Origin: Clostridiaceae bacterium
GTDB taxonomy: Bacteria; Bacillota; Clostridia; Saccharofermentanales; UBA5734
DNA: 40,330 nt
Reading direction: 5' to 3'
Assembly (NCBI GenBank): GCA_012520975.1
Contig: JAAYNF010000076.1
Span: 1-40,330, forward strand
Positions 23,213-30,935 of the stretch are shown here, one piece after another. The number at the start of each line of letters is the position of its first letter. Position 1 is the stretch's first letter. A program made the translations under genes and the position numbers. The notes below the pieces were generated by a model. That model was not told the DNA's origin, searched no databases, and saw only the letters and a program-made list of their open reading frames with translations.

Positions 23213-24478
23213 CTAATAGGTGGCAGAATCCCGTTGGCATTCAGGCAGGGTAGAACCTGCATAGGGCATGACGATGACCTGCGCGTTTTCTCCCATTTTC
23301 CGTAGCGCGGCATCCAATGCATCCTGTACTGTGGCAAATGGAGTAAGAAAAATACGCCGCACCAAGCTTGGATCCAAATCCGAAACCAAATAGATATCGG
23401 CATCCTCAAGCACCAGAGCAATGGCTGCGGCCTTGTGTCCGCCCAATTCAAAACTTGTCTTTACCCGGTGAATCAGGTCCCTGGGGTGTTTGGCCTCAAG
23501 CATCCACGTTTCAAAGATCTTTCCGCCCAGCCCTTCCTTGCATGAGCCGACCAAAATGATGATGCCGCCCTTTTTTACCGCGTGCTTCGCATTGTCCAGC
23601 GCCTTCTGTGTCTGGTACAAATCGATGTCTTTGGGAGCTCCTCCCTGAGAAGCAATCACGATGTCCCCCCGATTTGCGATCGGTTTTCTATACATATCGT
23701 CCAGAAAACGACATCCGGCCCGATGGGCTTCTGTCACATCTCCGGCGGAAGCAAAGATGATTTCCTTGTGTTCATCCAGCACCACGTTTACGATGTAATC
23801 CACGCCACAAAGATTCGCTGCTTCTTCAATATCCATGCGCACGGGATTGTCTTCCAAGCGACCGGTGCAGGCATAAGGAAGAATCATCATGCTGTGGTTG
23901 GATTGGGTGGCATCCCGGCTGGAGACCCCCGGCATAATGGCCTTTGCTCCTCCCGAGTAGCCGGCGAAATAGTGGTATTCGATGTTGCCGAGACAGATGC
24001 GACGGTCTGCCCGGGCAACCAAGCGAAAGACGTCGACCGGCGTGCCGCTTTTTGTTGTTCCAAGACGGATGCAATCCGTCGGATCGCTGTCAACACAGGT
24101 GATCTCCGTCCAGGCTCGCTCTCCGGCCAGCCGCCGACGTTCTTGTTCTGTGTGCTTTCGATGATTGCCCAACGCAAACACCAGCGTGATGTCCTCCGGG
24201 CGGACGCCGGCCGCGTACAGCTCGTCCAGAAGCGCCGGCATGACCTTCGGGGTGGGCATGGGCCGGGTTAGGTCGCTGGTCACGACGACAATTTTTTCTC
24301 CGGGCTTGACCAGCTCTCGCAAAGGCGGCGCTCCGATCGGTTCGAGCAGGGCGCGGCGCACCTCCTCTTCCCCCGTAAGTTTTTTTTGAAACACATTAGG
24401 CACGAGGATATCCATTAGGTTTTTGTCATTAATGACAAAACGCTGCGCTTCGTCGCCGTAGCCAAGTTCCAACTCCAT
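23213..24478 (-). CDS. LarA-family nickel-pincer 2-hydroxyacid racemase/epimerase
   Basis: A 421-residue LarA homologue. LarA uses a nickel-pincer nucleotide tethered to a Lys to racemise lactate; homologues act on other 2-hydroxy acids. The expected residues are present: His106 in LGNHRKHT, His169 and Lys179 in GNIEYHYFAGYSGGAKAIMPG, and His195 in SNHSMM. No larB, larC or larE cofactor genes are in the window. Its start abuts the stop of the pgk-like gene, so the two are translationally coupled in an operon with an archaeal-type GAPDH and an iron alcohol dehydrogenase. That suggests the substrate is a hydroxyacid produced by dephosphorylation of an acyl phosphate, not necessarily lactate. 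Confidence 0.85.
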   Translation of the reverse strand: MELELGYGDEAQRFVINDKNLMDILVPNVFQKKLTGEEEVRRALLEPIGAPPLRELVKPGEKIVVVTSDLTRPMPTPKVMPALLDELYAAGVRPEDITLVFALGNHRKHTEQERRRLAGERAWTEITCVDSDPTDCIRLGTTKSGTPVDVFRLVARADRRICLGNIEYHYFAGYSGGAKAIMPGVSSRDATQSNHSMMILPYACTGRLEDNPVRMDIEEAANLCGVDYIVNVVLDEHKEIIFASAGDVTEAHRAGCRFLDDMYRKPIANRGDIVIASQGGAPKDIDLYQTQKALDNAKHAVKKGGIIILVGSCKEGLGGKIFETWMLEAKHPRDLIHRVKTSFELGGHKAAAIALVLEDADIYLVSDLDPSLVRRIFLTPFATVQDALDAALRKMGENAQVIVMPYAGSTLPECQRDSATY

Positions 24479-25732
24479 TTAATCCAACCCTCTTTCCGCC
24501 GCGGTGCGCAAAGCCTTTACCACAGGGAGTTCCTCTCCCGTCAAAAAACGAATAAGCGCGCCGCCGCCTGTGCAGATATAGGATATGCGGTCTGTTTGAT
24601 CAAATCGCTTCAGGGCGGTGATGCTGTCCCCTCCTCCCACAACCGTATAGGCCTTGCTGTTCCCAAGGGCCTCCATGACGGTGCGGGTTCCCAAGGACGT
24701 TTCCTCTTGCTCAAAAACGCCCATAGGGCCGTTAAGAAACACGGTTGCGACATCCCGGATGCGACCGGCGTACATTTCGGCGGTCTTTTGCCCTATGTCC
24801 AAAGCCTCTAGATCTTCCGGCACCTCCGAAAGTGCGTAATCAATGCGCAAACCGTTCCGGCTGCCGGCAAGATCCAACGGCAAAACAATTTTATCCGGAT
24901 AGTTTTTACAAAGCGTTTCCGCCGCTTCGAGAAATTTTTCATGTCCGGATTTGCGGATCAAGGCCAAGCTTCCGCTTCCGACAGGCTTCTGCGTGGCCGC
25001 CAGCATGACATTGGCCACAAGCCCGCCGGTCAGAATGGCATCGGCGGTACCGTTTTTCAGGACTGTTTCCATCATCATGAACGTGTCGGAGATTTTTGCC
25101 CCGCCCAGAATGAATAAGCAAGGGCGAGCAGGGGCCTCCATCAGCTTAGAAACTTCGCAGTATTCTCGCTCGAACAGGCGCCCCATGGCTGATGGAAGCA
25201 ATTGTTCAAAGCCGCAAAGGGATGGTTGGTTCCGGTGCGCGGCCGCAAAAGCATCGCAGACATAAAGGTCGGCGAGGGGAGCCAATGTTTGCACGAGAAG
25301 GGTTTTGGATTGTTCTTCGTGGCTCAAACCGAGATTGAGCTCAAACAAGGTCTGTTCCTCACCAAGGTAACGTACATTGTCCAGCAGAAGGATCTCGCCG
25401 TCCGACAGCCGGGAAATGGCTTCCCGGGCGGCAGGGCCGCAAACGTCGTCAATGAACTTCACCGGGCGCGCCAGAAAATCCGAGAGAACTGCCGCGTGGG
25501 GCCGGGTGCTGAAAAAATTATGATATTCGATGTCGCTGCCTTGATGGGCAAGCAGAACAACCCGGGCGCCCTTATCGGACAACTCACGCACCGTCGGCAC
25601 GCAACCCTTGATGCGGGTGGTGTCCCGAAGGGTTCCTTTTTCCCGGTTGATGGGTTGATTGATATCCACGCGGCAAAGCACGGTTTTTCCGCCAACGTCG
25701 AAGTCATCCAGGGTCATAATCCCAAAGCGCAT
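24479..25732 (-). CDS. Archaeal-type phosphoglycerate kinase
   Basis: A 417-residue PGK that makes ATP from an acyl phosphate, canonically 1,3-bisphosphoglycerate. It follows the archaeal rather than the bacterial pattern: TLDDFDVGGKTVLCRVDINQPI, VVLLAHQGS (where bacteria have SHLGRP), CDAFAAAHRNQPSLCGFE, ILTGGLVANVMLAA, NGPMGVFEQEETSLGT and CTGGGALIRFLTGEELPVVKAL. These segments match the Pyrococcus enzyme closely from memory. The start (MRFGIMTLDD) follows GAGAGGGATCC. It lies 34 bases after the archaeal-type GAPDH and directly joins larA-like. A housekeeping bacterial PGK is presumably elsewhere, making this a dedicated catabolic copy, likely gained by transfer. Confidence 0.88.
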   Translation of the reverse strand: MRFGIMTLDDFDVGGKTVLCRVDINQPINREKGTLRDTTRIKGCVPTVRELSDKGARVVLLAHQGSDIEYHNFFSTRPHAAVLSDFLARPVKFIDDVCGPAAREAISRLSDGEILLLDNVRYLGEEQTLFELNLGLSHEEQSKTLLVQTLAPLADLYVCDAFAAAHRNQPSLCGFEQLLPSAMGRLFEREYCEVSKLMEAPARPCLFILGGAKISDTFMMMETVLKNGTADAILTGGLVANVMLAATQKPVGSGSLALIRKSGHEKFLEAAETLCKNYPDKIVLPLDLAGSRNGLRIDYALSEVPEDLEALDIGQKTAEMYAGRIRDVATVFLNGPMGVFEQEETSLGTRTVMEALGNSKAYTVVGGGDSITALKRFDQTDRISYICTGGGALIRFLTGEELPVVKALRTAAERGLD

Positions 25733-25766
25733 GAATGGATCCCTCTCTTTATTTATAAACACAGTG

Positions 25767-26822
25767 TTATCTTTTGAACTTTCCAATGCCCAGATAACGG
25801 TTGGTCTCGGCGGTGCCTTCTTCCCGCGTGGCCTGCATGCCCATGGCGGCTCGTACGGCGTCCAGCGTCTCGGGGATTGTCACGGCTTCTTGGGGGATGT
25901 TGATGGCGAACATAATGTCGTTGCCGGACTCCACGACCGAATCCTCCCACAGGGCGATCTCATACATATCGCCACGGCGGTTGCCCAGATCCCGGGCATA
26001 TTTAAACAAGGAGGCATTGCCCAAAAAACCCTCGGTTGTGGTGACGGTTCGGATGCGCGGATGCTTTCTGAAAACCTCGATGGCTTGTTCCTTTGTAATC
26101 TTCCGACCGTTTTTGCCGCTTGCCAGCACAGTAATAATATGTCCGTGGGTAACAGGAGTATGCACGAGAATCCCTGTGGCATGAATATGGGGCATGATGG
26201 TCATAAGGTCTACCGCCTGATGGGAGGGCGCCGTATCAATCTGAAGGGCGTTGGTCAATCCGCGATGGTAATCGCCGGGATCCGCTACCCGACGAACGAT
26301 GGTGATGGCAACCTTGTCCAGTCCGAATGTCCGATCCAGGCAATCCACGGCGCGGATGAGGCCGGTGGTGTTGCAGGAGGTCAGCTTCAGATAGTCTGCA
26401 CCCAGCCCCTTTTCGTAGTTGGCGTAACCATGGAAGAACACATCGGCGATGGCGTTGCTTTCTCCCCCTTGGAAAACCGCTTTGATGCCGGCCTCTTCGT
26501 ATAACGTCTTGTTTTGGGCGCCGACACCGCCGGGAGAAGAGTCAAGCATGATATCCACTTTGCCCAACAGATCCCTGAAGGAACCGGCGATGGGAATGTC
26601 GTATTTTCGGAAGGCGTCCTTATCCGCGCCATCCACCAGGTAGAGATCATACTTGACGCCGTTTATGCCGATCATATCGTTTTCTCTCAATGCCCGAAGT
26701 CCTAGGCCGGGCATCAAATCCGCAATGCCTACCAGCTCCATATCACCCTGAAGGGCAACGCCATCCGCAATGCGCTGTCCGATTGTACCGTAGCCGGCGA
26801 CACCGACTTTAATCTTTGACAT
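25767..26822 (-). CDS. Archaeal-type (type II) glyceraldehyde-3-phosphate dehydrogenase
   Basis: A 351-residue phosphorylating aldehyde dehydrogenase of the archaeal GAPDH class. Nucleotide-binding motif GVAGYGTIGQRIADGV (7-22); SSPGGVGAQNK (95-105), FQGGESN (117-123) and the catalytic Cys150 in TSCNTTGL match archaeal enzymes; a His in THGHII (226 or 228) is the likely base. The region that in archaeal GAPDH reads KGPINA...PSHHGPD is changed here to RGLTNA...PSHQAVD, so the aldehyde substrate may differ from glyceraldehyde 3-phosphate. GGGAGG precedes the ATG. It is cotranscribed with the archaeal-type PGK, so an acyl phosphate is probably handed on for ATP synthesis. Confidence 0.88.
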   Translation of the reverse strand: MSKIKVGVAGYGTIGQRIADGVALQGDMELVGIADLMPGLGLRALRENDMIGINGVKYDLYLVDGADKDAFRKYDIPIAGSFRDLLGKVDIMLDSSPGGVGAQNKTLYEEAGIKAVFQGGESNAIADVFFHGYANYEKGLGADYLKLTSCNTTGLIRAVDCLDRTFGLDKVAITIVRRVADPGDYHRGLTNALQIDTAPSHQAVDLMTIMPHIHATGILVHTPVTHGHIITVLASGKNGRKITKEQAIEVFRKHPRIRTVTTTEGFLGNASLFKYARDLGNRRGDMYEIALWEDSVVESGNDIMFAINIPQEAVTIPETLDAVRAAMGMQATREEGTAETNRYLGIGKFKR

Positions 26823-26891
26823 GAAAATTCCTCCCTTTGCTTACTATCAATGAGTCGTTGTTAAAACATCAAGGGGCAGTATAGGTTTTGA

Positions 26892-28019
26892 TCAAAGAAG
26901 TTCTGTATAAATTTCCACGATCAGCTCTCGGGTCAAGGGAACGTAGGAGTTTACCACAAGACGCTGTTGATTCTCTAATACAGAGTCCGCAAAGATCTCG
27001 ATATCTTCCGGACGAAAGCCGTATTTGTGCAGGGGCTCCAGAGGCAATATTTTGTCTTCTAAAACCGCCATTTCCTCTAGGGCGTCCTCGGAGGGGCAAT
27101 CCAATACTCTTCCGATCAACTGCTTCAATTCGGCCAGTTTCCCGTCAGGGTCGATTTGGTCGTATTTTTCCAATACTTTGCCGAACAACAGGTAATTGGA
27201 CTCTCCATGGGGCACGTGATACGTACCGCCCAGAGGAAAACTCAGGGCATGTACCGAGGCGCAGCCGGCCTGCAAAAAGGCAATACCGGCATAACAGGAT
27301 GCCGTAAGAAATTCGTCCAAATATTCCAGACGCGCTTCGGAACCGTTTTCGGAGACGCGACGCAGACCTTCCAGAATCATTTCAATGGCTTTTACACCGA
27401 AAAGCTCGCTGGTCATGGTGGCGCGGGATGGAGACAGATAGGATTCCACCGCATGGACAAGGGCGTCAATGACAGAGGAAAAAAACGGCCGATATGGCAG
27501 CGTTCGAAGCATATCCGGAATCAGGCAAACGTCGTCCGGAATAAGGAGGTCGGAGACCAATCCCAGCTTGGTGGTTTCGCCGGCCTGACCGCGCACAATG
27601 GCCACCGAAATATTTGTAACTTCCGAGCCTGTTCCACAGGTTGTGGGGACAGCCACCAGTTTCTTGGCACGCTCGACCGGCGCTTCTTTGAAGAAGATCG
27701 CATGGACCGAACCGGTGCGCCGGATGGCCAGCAGTTTGCCGATATCCATGATCGCACCGCCGCCGACCGCGATGACACGGGAGTAGCTATCTTGGTCAAT
27801 GTCTGCAAAAAGATCGGTGATCATTTCCTCGGAGGGCTCACCGGCACCGTAACGCTCTTGAAAAACGAAACGGCATGGAAGCTGCAACGGCTCCATAAAG
27901 AACTGATAGATGGGCTCGTTGGTCAGCACCAAGTCATTCTCATCAAGGATAAATTCTTCGGCAAAAGAAGAAAAATCTAAAAATTTATTGAGCGTGGGTT
28001 TAAGTAAAATTTCGCGCAT
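26892..28019 (-). CDS. Iron-containing alcohol dehydrogenase, 4-hydroxybutyrate dehydrogenase-like
   Basis: A 375-residue group III (Fe-ADH) enzyme. It resembles the clostridial 4-hydroxybutyrate dehydrogenase: ENDLVLTNEPIYQFFMEPL and FQERYGAGEPSEEMI at the N terminus, NAD-binding IAVGGGAIMDIGKLLA (about 88-103), VPTTCGTGSEVTN, and Fe ligands expected in SSVIDALVHAVE (Asp, His), 'ASVHALSFPLGGTYHVPHGESN' (His, His). It would interconvert a primary alcohol and a (semi)aldehyde with NAD. Start 28019 follows AAAGGAGA; the longer reading lacks one. It is first in the operon with the GAPDH-, PGK- and LarA-like genes, 69 bases before the GAPDH start, and likely feeds or drains the aldehyde used there. 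Confidence 0.85.
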   Translation of the reverse strand: MREILLKPTLNKFLDFSSFAEEFILDENDLVLTNEPIYQFFMEPLQLPCRFVFQERYGAGEPSEEMITDLFADIDQDSYSRVIAVGGGAIMDIGKLLAIRRTGSVHAIFFKEAPVERAKKLVAVPTTCGTGSEVTNISVAIVRGQAGETTKLGLVSDLLIPDDVCLIPDMLRTLPYRPFFSSVIDALVHAVESYLSPSRATMTSELFGVKAIEMILEGLRRVSENGSEARLEYLDEFLTASCYAGIAFLQAGCASVHALSFPLGGTYHVPHGESNYLLFGKVLEKYDQIDPDGKLAELKQLIGRVLDCPSEDALEEMAVLEDKILPLEPLHKYGFRPEDIEIFADSVLENQQRLVVNSYVPLTRELIVEIYTELL

Positions 28020-28078
28020 ATAAAGGTCTCCTTTCGTGAACATATACCGGGAACGTTCAGGAGAAGCCAAGCGAACAG

Positions 28079-28098
28079 GTCGGTAGGGCGGCACCGAC
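28079..28098. repeat. Perfect 6-bp inverted repeat in the leader of the Fe-ADH operon
   Basis: GTCGGT and ACCGAC flank an 8-base GC-rich centre. On the minus strand it covers roughly +4 to +24 of the predicted transcript, so it may be an operator or a 5' hairpin. A palindrome GAACGTTC follows at 28051-28058. Confidence 0.45.
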
Positions 28099-28108
28099 TT
28101 ACCTAGTG

Positions 28109-28137
28109 AGTATAAATCTGCAATATTGAAAAGTCAA
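28109..28137 (-). promoter_or_regulatory. Sigma-70 promoter of the Fe-ADH/GAPDH/PGK/LarA operon
   Basis: On the minus strand TTGACT, a 17-base spacer and TATACT lie about 90 bases upstream of the Fe-ADH start. Confidence 0.7.
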
Positions 28138-28445
28138 CATTGCGAAAGGCCTATGCGAGCGTCCTACGGGTTTGTCGAAATGATTAATAAAAGGTGATTG
28201 ACAAAGGATGTTTAAAGGTGTTTTAATGAAACTGTGCACGGGCACAAAGAAAAGCTGAATGCGAATCTGCTGTTTGTGGAAGATGCGAATAGCAGAGGTG
28301 ATAAAATAAAAGAAAGGAGAAATTGTCCGAAAAACAACGATTCGCAGGAGAAGATGCCGGGGGTCCTGTCCGGGCAAAAGTCCCTGACAAAAGTCCTGAA
28401 GAAGTATTTATCAAAGCGAACAATCATCATGTTTGAATCGGAAAA

Positions 28446-28463
28446 GGTGCATATGGTGCATAT
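28446..28463 (+). repeat. Tandem 9-bp repeat upstream of the ABC importer
   Basis: GGTGCATAT occurs twice in direct succession just ahead of the predicted promoter. With the TGCACCAT at 28501-28508 it forms an inverted repeat across the promoter, so it may be a regulator-binding array. Confidence 0.5.
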
Positions 28464-28508
28464 GATAATGGGCGGAGAAAGGGATATAATCCGGAAAATT
28501 TGCACCAT
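28453..28508. promoter_or_regulatory. Inverted repeat ATGGTGCA/TGCACCAT flanking a predicted promoter
   Basis: Perfect 8-bp arms at 28453-28460 and 28501-28508 bracket ATGATA-17-TATAAT (28462-28490). The arrangement suggests a pair of operator half-sites or two weak operators controlling the importer operon; no regulator gene is adjacent. Confidence 0.4.
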
Positions 28509-28613
28509 CAGTTAAGGAAAAGATAGGCCTCATCTGTAAACGGCAAGGCAGATCTTTTCTCTCGAAGAAACTTTATAGAACATGCAGAATCATGAAAACA
28601 GGAGGTACCCATA

Positions 28614-29936
28614 ATGAAAAAAACACTATCCATTTTGCTCGCAGTCGTGTTGTGCTTCGGCTTGGCGGCGTGCGGGCCGCAGACGCCGACCGACAAGCCG
28701 GTTGTGACCACGGCACCCCCGGTGTCCACAACCGCTCCGCAACAAACAACCGAAAAACCTGACGATAAGCCCCCTGCCAGAGAACTGACGGTATGGCATA
28801 TCTATGGCGAAGGTGATGCCATGCACGATACCACGATGGCTGTCATCAAAGCAGCCGAGGAGGAATTCGGCATCAAGATTAATGCGGTATCCGAAGAAAC
28901 AGAGGCCTACAAGGTGAAATGCAACGCAGCTGCCTCCGGCGGAACGTTGCCTGATATCTTCCTAACCTGGGGTCGCAGTGTCATCGGTCAATTTATTGAT
29001 GCCGGTGTTTTGGTGAATCTGTCGGATTATATGTCGGATGATATAGCCGAAAACGTTACGGATGGCTCTTTTGCCGAGTTCAGCAAGGACGGCAACGTAT
29101 ACGGCTTTACCGATGCCAACTCCGTGGGCGCGCTGTTTTGCAACACGGCTCTGTTTAAAAAGTACAACATAGACGTCATTCCCACAACCTGGGAGGAGCT
29201 GGGGGGCGTGTGCCAGGCCTTCCTCGACAACGGCGTAACGCCTTTCTGCGTGGGTGCGACCGATGCATGGACGTTGGCCATGTATTATGACATTATCGCC
29301 GTGCGCTGCGTGGGCGCTGAAAAAGTTGCCAATACCTTCCTCACAAATGATTTCTCTGATCCCGGATATTTGGAGGCTGCTCAACTGCTGGCACAGGCGG
29401 TTGAGTTGGGCTGCTTCAGAGATGATGCCATCGCCCTCAACCGGACCGAGGCTGAGGCGGATTTCTACGGTGGCCTTATTCCCATGATGATGCAGGGCAG
29501 CTGGACGGCTGCTCGCGTGTATGCCAATGCGGAGAATCCTGATGACTTTACCGCGGTTCCCTTCCCGGTTATCCACGAGGATATTGCCGGCCATTATAGC
29601 CTGACCGGCGGCGGCCAGACCGCTTTCTGCGTTTCCGCCAAGACCGCTGATCCCGCATTTACCACCAAGGTAGCCGAGTTTATCGCTCAGCGTCTTGCGG
29701 ATGGCAAGTTCGCAATGGGTGGGGGTATCAGCCCCTATAAATCCACACCGAATGAAACCTCCAACGCTCTGTTTTATAAGACCTTCGAGATGTCTACCAA
29801 AGCCGAGTCCATGACCATCTGGTTTGATACCGGTTTGAATGCGGAAGTCAAAACAGTCTACTTGAATAAGTTGCAGGAACTCTTTGCCGGTGCCATTACA
29901 CCTGAACAATTTATTGAAGCAATCAACAGCTTCTGA
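28614..29936 (+). CDS. ABC-transporter sugar-binding lipoprotein
   Basis: A 440-residue extracellular solute-binding protein of the MalE/oligosaccharide class. The N terminus is a lipoprotein signal (MKKTLSILLAVVLCFGLAAC) with a lipobox cleaved before Cys20, followed by a disordered Thr/Pro-rich linker (about 21-55) that tethers it to the membrane. The mature domain starts ELTVWHIYGEGDA and has SGGTLPDIFLTWGRS and, later, 'PMMMQGSWTAA', usual for sugar binders. AGGAGGTACCC precedes the ATG. It is followed by two permease genes and a GH3 enzyme, so the ligand is probably a beta-linked oligosaccharide or glycoside. Confidence 0.92.
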   Translation: MKKTLSILLAVVLCFGLAACGPQTPTDKPVVTTAPPVSTTAPQQTTEKPDDKPPARELTVWHIYGEGDAMHDTTMAVIKAAEEEFGIKINAVSEETEAYKVKCNAAASGGTLPDIFLTWGRSVIGQFIDAGVLVNLSDYMSDDIAENVTDGSFAEFSKDGNVYGFTDANSVGALFCNTALFKKYNIDVIPTTWEELGGVCQAFLDNGVTPFCVGATDAWTLAMYYDIIAVRCVGAEKVANTFLTNDFSDPGYLEAAQLLAQAVELGCFRDDAIALNRTEAEADFYGGLIPMMMQGSWTAARVYANAENPDDFTAVPFPVIHEDIAGHYSLTGGGQTAFCVSAKTADPAFTTKVAEFIAQRLADGKFAMGGGISPYKSTPNETSNALFYKTFEMSTKAESMTIWFDTGLNAEVKTVYLNKLQELFAGAITPEQFIEAINSF

Positions 29937-29954
29937 TCTCTGACCGACATGTTG

Positions 29955-29982
29955 GAGGGGCGCGCTTTCCTTGCCGCCCCTC
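29955..29982 (+). repeat. GC-rich hairpin between the binding-protein and permease genes
   Basis: GAGGGGCG and CGCCCCTC form a perfect 8-bp stem with a 12-base loop and no T-run. Such hairpins after binding-protein genes often stabilise the upstream mRNA and lower downstream expression. Confidence 0.6.
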
Positions 29983-30046
29983 TCTCCATGCCGAAGGGGG
30001 CGCGTTCTCGCTCGCCTTTCCTTCAATCAAGATGGAGAAGTGATGC

Positions 30047-30922
30047 ATGAATAAATTACTGAGCAACAAAAAGGCAATCGTTCTGTTTCTTTTTCCGGCT
30101 TTTGCAATTTTCCTGACTTTTATCATTGTGCCCTCTTCGGTTTCTCTTTATTATAGTCTGCATGACTGGAACGGCGTGGGCGCGATGACCTTCGTAGGAA
30201 TCAAGAACTACGTCAGACTTTTTGTGAATAATACGGACGGATTTACATCCGCGGTCTGGCATGCCGGCCTGATTGCTCTTGCTTCCGTGTTTATCCAGCT
30301 TCCTCTCTCGTTCTGCTTTGCCAGTATTTTGGCACGACGCGTGCGCGGGGAACGTTTTTATCTGACAGTATTTTTTATTCCGGTAATTATTTCCTCCACG
30401 GTGGTGGCCCAACTGTGGCTTAAGATTTTCAATGGCAGCTACGGTTTGCTCAATTATCTGTTGACCGCCGTCGGGTTGGAAAAATGGACCCGGGCATGGC
30501 TGGCCAAGCCCCAAACGGCGTTGCCGGCGGTTATCATTCCCATCATATGGCAGTATGTCGGTTACCATATGCTGCTCATGTATACAGCCATCAAAGGCTT
30601 GTCCTCGGATATTTTTGAGGCGGCGCGCATCGACGGAGCCACTAATTTTCAGACCGCCATCAGAATCACCCTTCCAAACATTCGGCCGATTATCCGGGTT
30701 TGCGTGATCTTTGCGGTTATCGGTTCCCTCAAAAGCTACGATATTATTTTTATGATGACCAAAGGCGGACCCATCGGCGCCACCGAGGTGCCTACAACGC
30801 TGATGGTGGAAACCTTGTTCACCGCCCAACGATACGGTTATGGCAGCGCCATGGCGGTGATTATCATCCTGCTGTGCTTCCTGCTATCTTTGCTCATCAA
30901 GAAGTTCTTCAAGGTGGAGTGA
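30047..30922 (+). CDS. Sugar ABC-transporter permease, MalF/MsmF type
   Basis: A 291-residue inner-membrane permease with about six helices. The first helix is near residues 9-31 (AIVLFLFPAFAIFLTFIIV). The EAA loop that contacts the ATPase reads DIFEAARIDGATNFQTAIRITLPNIRP (about 188-214). It forms a heterodimer with the next gene product and receives ligand from the lipoprotein at 28614. ATG at 30047 follows GGAGAAG. No ATPase gene is in the operon, so a shared MsmK-like ATPase encoded elsewhere probably energises it. Confidence 0.93.
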   Translation: MNKLLSNKKAIVLFLFPAFAIFLTFIIVPSSVSLYYSLHDWNGVGAMTFVGIKNYVRLFVNNTDGFTSAVWHAGLIALASVFIQLPLSFCFASILARRVRGERFYLTVFFIPVIISSTVVAQLWLKIFNGSYGLLNYLLTAVGLEKWTRAWLAKPQTALPAVIIPIIWQYVGYHMLLMYTAIKGLSSDIFEAARIDGATNFQTAIRITLPNIRPIIRVCVIFAVIGSLKSYDIIFMMTKGGPIGATEVPTTLMVETLFTAQRYGYGSAMAVIIILLCFLLSLLIKKFFKVE

Positions 30923-30935
30923 CGGGAGTGTGGCT

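Larger units (their letters stand above)
28138..28613. other. Long intergenic region between two divergent catabolic operons
   Basis: About 480 bases without a supportable gene. It is A-rich relative to its surroundings. A possible TTGACA-18-TTTAAT promoter is at 28198-28227 and a second at 28462-28490, with tandem and inverted repeats near the latter. One 93-codon frame (28234-28515) lacks a ribosome-binding site and any recognisable features. No tRNA, riboswitch or terminator is recognised. Confidence 0.6.

Noticed and set aside
24479-26822. Ordinary glycolytic gap-pgk pair
   Set aside because: Both proteins follow archaeal family motifs and sit with a racemase and an alcohol dehydrogenase instead of tpi, gpm or eno.
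28234-28515. 93-codon frame in the intergenic region before the sugar importer
   Set aside because: No ribosome-binding site, no recognisable features, and it runs through the predicted promoter and repeats of the downstream operon.
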